Both the position numbers and the translations under genes were made by a program. Shown piece after piece: positions 63,301 to 64,000 of a stretch of 64,000 nucleotides of DNA. Where the stretch lies: assembly GCF_047663525.1 (NCBI RefSeq), contig NC_092589.1:31679001-31743000 (forward strand). The letters run 5' to 3'. The number at the start of each line of letters is the position of its first letter. Within the stretch, counting starts at the first letter, position 1. This DNA comes from Anas platyrhynchos. Taxonomy: Eukaryota > Chordata > Aves > Anseriformes > Anatidae. The notes under the pieces are model-generated. The model saw nothing but the letters and a program-made list of their open reading frames with translations. It had not been told where the DNA came from and did no database searches.

Positions 63301-63744
63301 ACAAGCATATTCCATGAGTTATTGGACAACGTGTATTCTACAATTAAATCAGAATTAAATGTCCAATTTTAAATTTCCTTTTCAGGACTTACCAATGCAC
63401 TGCTTCCAAAGGCACCGTATATATAATAACCACATGCAAATTAAAATTTGAAACCCATGTTGTTTGTGTTAAATACTGCGGTTTCATTTTAAATCTTACA
63501 GGCTTTGGTTTGGTTCACTGGTTCTTACTGTGTTCTTAAAACACAAACCTTAACCACAAGAGGAGTCTCTAGTAAACCCAGTTCTGATGCTCTTGCAATT
63601 CTTCTTTGTGGGATAGAACCACGTATGTTTGATTTCAGTGGGCTGGATGCCATGTGTGAAGTAGAAGGTAGGCATGGTGACTGCCAGCTATCATCCTGTG
63701 CTGGAGAACATGAAGGAACAGGGCGAACCACCGAATCCAGCAAT
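51132..63744 (-). CDS. AHCTF1: AHCTF1 / ELYS, C-terminal half (gene continues past 64000)
   Basis: Ten coding exons in transcription order: 63549-63744, 62290-62493, 60582-61008, 58692-58794, 57724-57830, 56928-57106, 53683-55522, 52771-52904, 52197-52303, 51132-51324. All phases join, giving about 1162 residues to the stop. ELYS binds chromatin and recruits the Nup107-160 complex to start nuclear-pore assembly after mitosis; the beta-propeller and helical N-terminal half is outside the window. Recognisable segments are [10 protein letters not shown] (first exon here), [68 protein letters not shown] and the C-terminus [18 protein letters not shown] ... RRKML. The region is low-complexity, acidic in the middle exons and strongly basic in the large exon, fitting a disordered chromatin-binding tail. 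Splice sites are GT-AG; several acceptors have long T runs. Confidence 0.96.
51554..51830 (+). mobile_element. CR1 LINE, 5'-truncated 3' fragment
   Basis: A well-preserved 3' end of a chicken-repeat-1 type non-LTR retrotransposon. The frame ending at 51746 still reads [20 protein letters not shown] and [18 protein letters not shown], the C-terminal end of the CR1 ORF2 protein. It is followed by the short 3' UTR (gaggttggactcgatgatct) and the terminal 8-bp repeat (attctgtgattctgtgatt). It is in the last AHCTF1 intron, antisense to the gene. The 5' truncation is normal for CR1, and no full-length enzyme is encoded. Confidence 0.95.
53683..55522 (-). CDS. AHCTF1: AHCTF1 large exon with AT-hook-like repeats
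   Basis: A single 1840-nt exon encoding 613 residues. The first ~200 residues are acidic ([31 protein letters not shown]). The rest is basic and built of ten recurring modules with an S/T-P-R-R-like core, including TPRRGRKPK (54661-54690), the clearest AT-hook (R-G-R-K-P). Spacing between cores is 35, 34, 35, 35, 30, 37, 36, 36 and 32 residues. The exon ends [13 protein letters not shown] and joins to GKADHPVQL. Acceptor TAACTTAG, donor GTAGGT. No frameshift is seen. Confidence 0.95.
55523..56927 (-). other. AHCTF1: AHCTF1 intron before the large exon
   Basis: AT-rich, with a short T run near 56681-56692 and a small (TA)n near 56611-56620. Nothing else is recognisable. Confidence 0.65.
58795..60581 (-). 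other. AHCTF1: AHCTF1 intron, 1.8 kb
   Basis: No exon-like sequence, RNA gene or named repeat was seen. A GATA/AAACAGATA-like simple patch lies near 58800-58845. Confidence 0.65.
61009..62289 (-). other. AHCTF1: AHCTF1 intron, 1.3 kb
   Basis: AT-rich. The plus-strand open frame at 61596-61919 has no recognisable product. Confidence 0.65.
62494..63548 (-). other. AHCTF1: AHCTF1 intron, 1.1 kb
   Basis: AT-rich; nothing recognisable. Confidence 0.65.
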
Positions 63745-63910
63745 CTGTTAAGATACAAAATTTAAAGTAAGAAAGTTAATAAATAGAAACGAAATTACGT
63801 TGTGTTCAAAACAGCTGAGATGATACATAACTAAAACATACAATGGACAAAAAATGTGTATACATTACTGCAGCAGTGAGGGTATCAAGCTCAGGTCCAA
63901 GCTACAGGCA

Positions 63911-63934
63911 TTTTTATTTATTTATTTATTTATT
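63911..63934. repeat. (TTTA)n microsatellite
   Basis: About six tetranucleotide copies in the AHCTF1 intron that runs off the window end. Confidence 0.95.
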
Positions 63935-64000
63935 AACTATTTGTTTACATTTTGTATTTTATTTCCTAAATTACTGCCTCTGGGGCAAGAGTAATCCGAT

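Noticed and set aside
1-64000. CRISPR arrays, tRNA or rRNA genes, bacterial-type operons
   Set aside because: No regularly spaced direct repeats, no tRNA box sequences and no rRNA-like segments were seen; the window is plainly vertebrate nuclear DNA.

Overview
This is a vertebrate nuclear window, almost certainly from a bird. The evidence is three spliced genes with GT-AG introns, a young 3' fragment of a CR1 retrotransposon ending in the avian 8-bp tail repeat, an older CR1 relic, few other interspersed repeats and compact introns (SCCPDH spans only about 7.8 kb). The gene set and order (SCCPDH, KIF28, AHCTF1) match what I recall of the human 1q44 neighbourhood. A galliform or anseriform bird is a reasonable guess, but the species cannot be fixed from sequence alone.

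Layout. Positions 1-12869 are gene-free flank with long homopolymer tracts. An old CR1 relic lies at about 12870-13330, followed by a CpG island (about 13610-14320) that holds the promoter and first two exons of SCCPDH. SCCPDH (+ strand, 12 coding exons, 13834-21598) is complete and encodes 437 residues. It meets KIF28 (- strand, 22793-49739) tail to tail, with candidate poly(A) signals only about 155 bp apart. I reconstructed 23 KIF28 coding exons that keep one open frame of about 1046 codons, with an intact kinesin motor, an FHA domain and a C-terminal coiled-coil tail. The last exon has no ATG and is easy to miss. The human orthologue is catalogued as a pseudogene (KIF28P), so an intact gene here is notable. 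Downstream on the - strand, about 1.1 kb beyond the KIF28 start, comes the 3' end of AHCTF1 (ELYS). Its last ten coding exons (51132-63744) encode about 1162 residues, the C-terminal half of this nuclear-pore and chromatin-binding protein; the rest lies beyond position 64000.

Function. The three genes do not form a pathway. SCCPDH is a membrane-associated, Rossmann-fold saccharopine-dehydrogenase-like protein. KIF28 is a kinesin-3 motor. AHCTF1/ELYS seeds nuclear pores on chromatin after mitosis.

The most interesting unexplained structure is inside the large AHCTF1 exon (53683-55522): ten basic S/T-P-R-R-type modules recur about every 35 residues, which looks like an ancient tandem repeat that multiplies AT-hook-like and Cdk-type motifs. 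Other points are two NAGNAG acceptors and an ambiguous donor in KIF28, a long AT palindrome, a 38-bp exact tandem duplication beside a 14-bp-arm hairpin, and a GC-rich block of unknown origin in KIF28 intron 3. I found no CRISPR array, RNA gene or intact mobile element.
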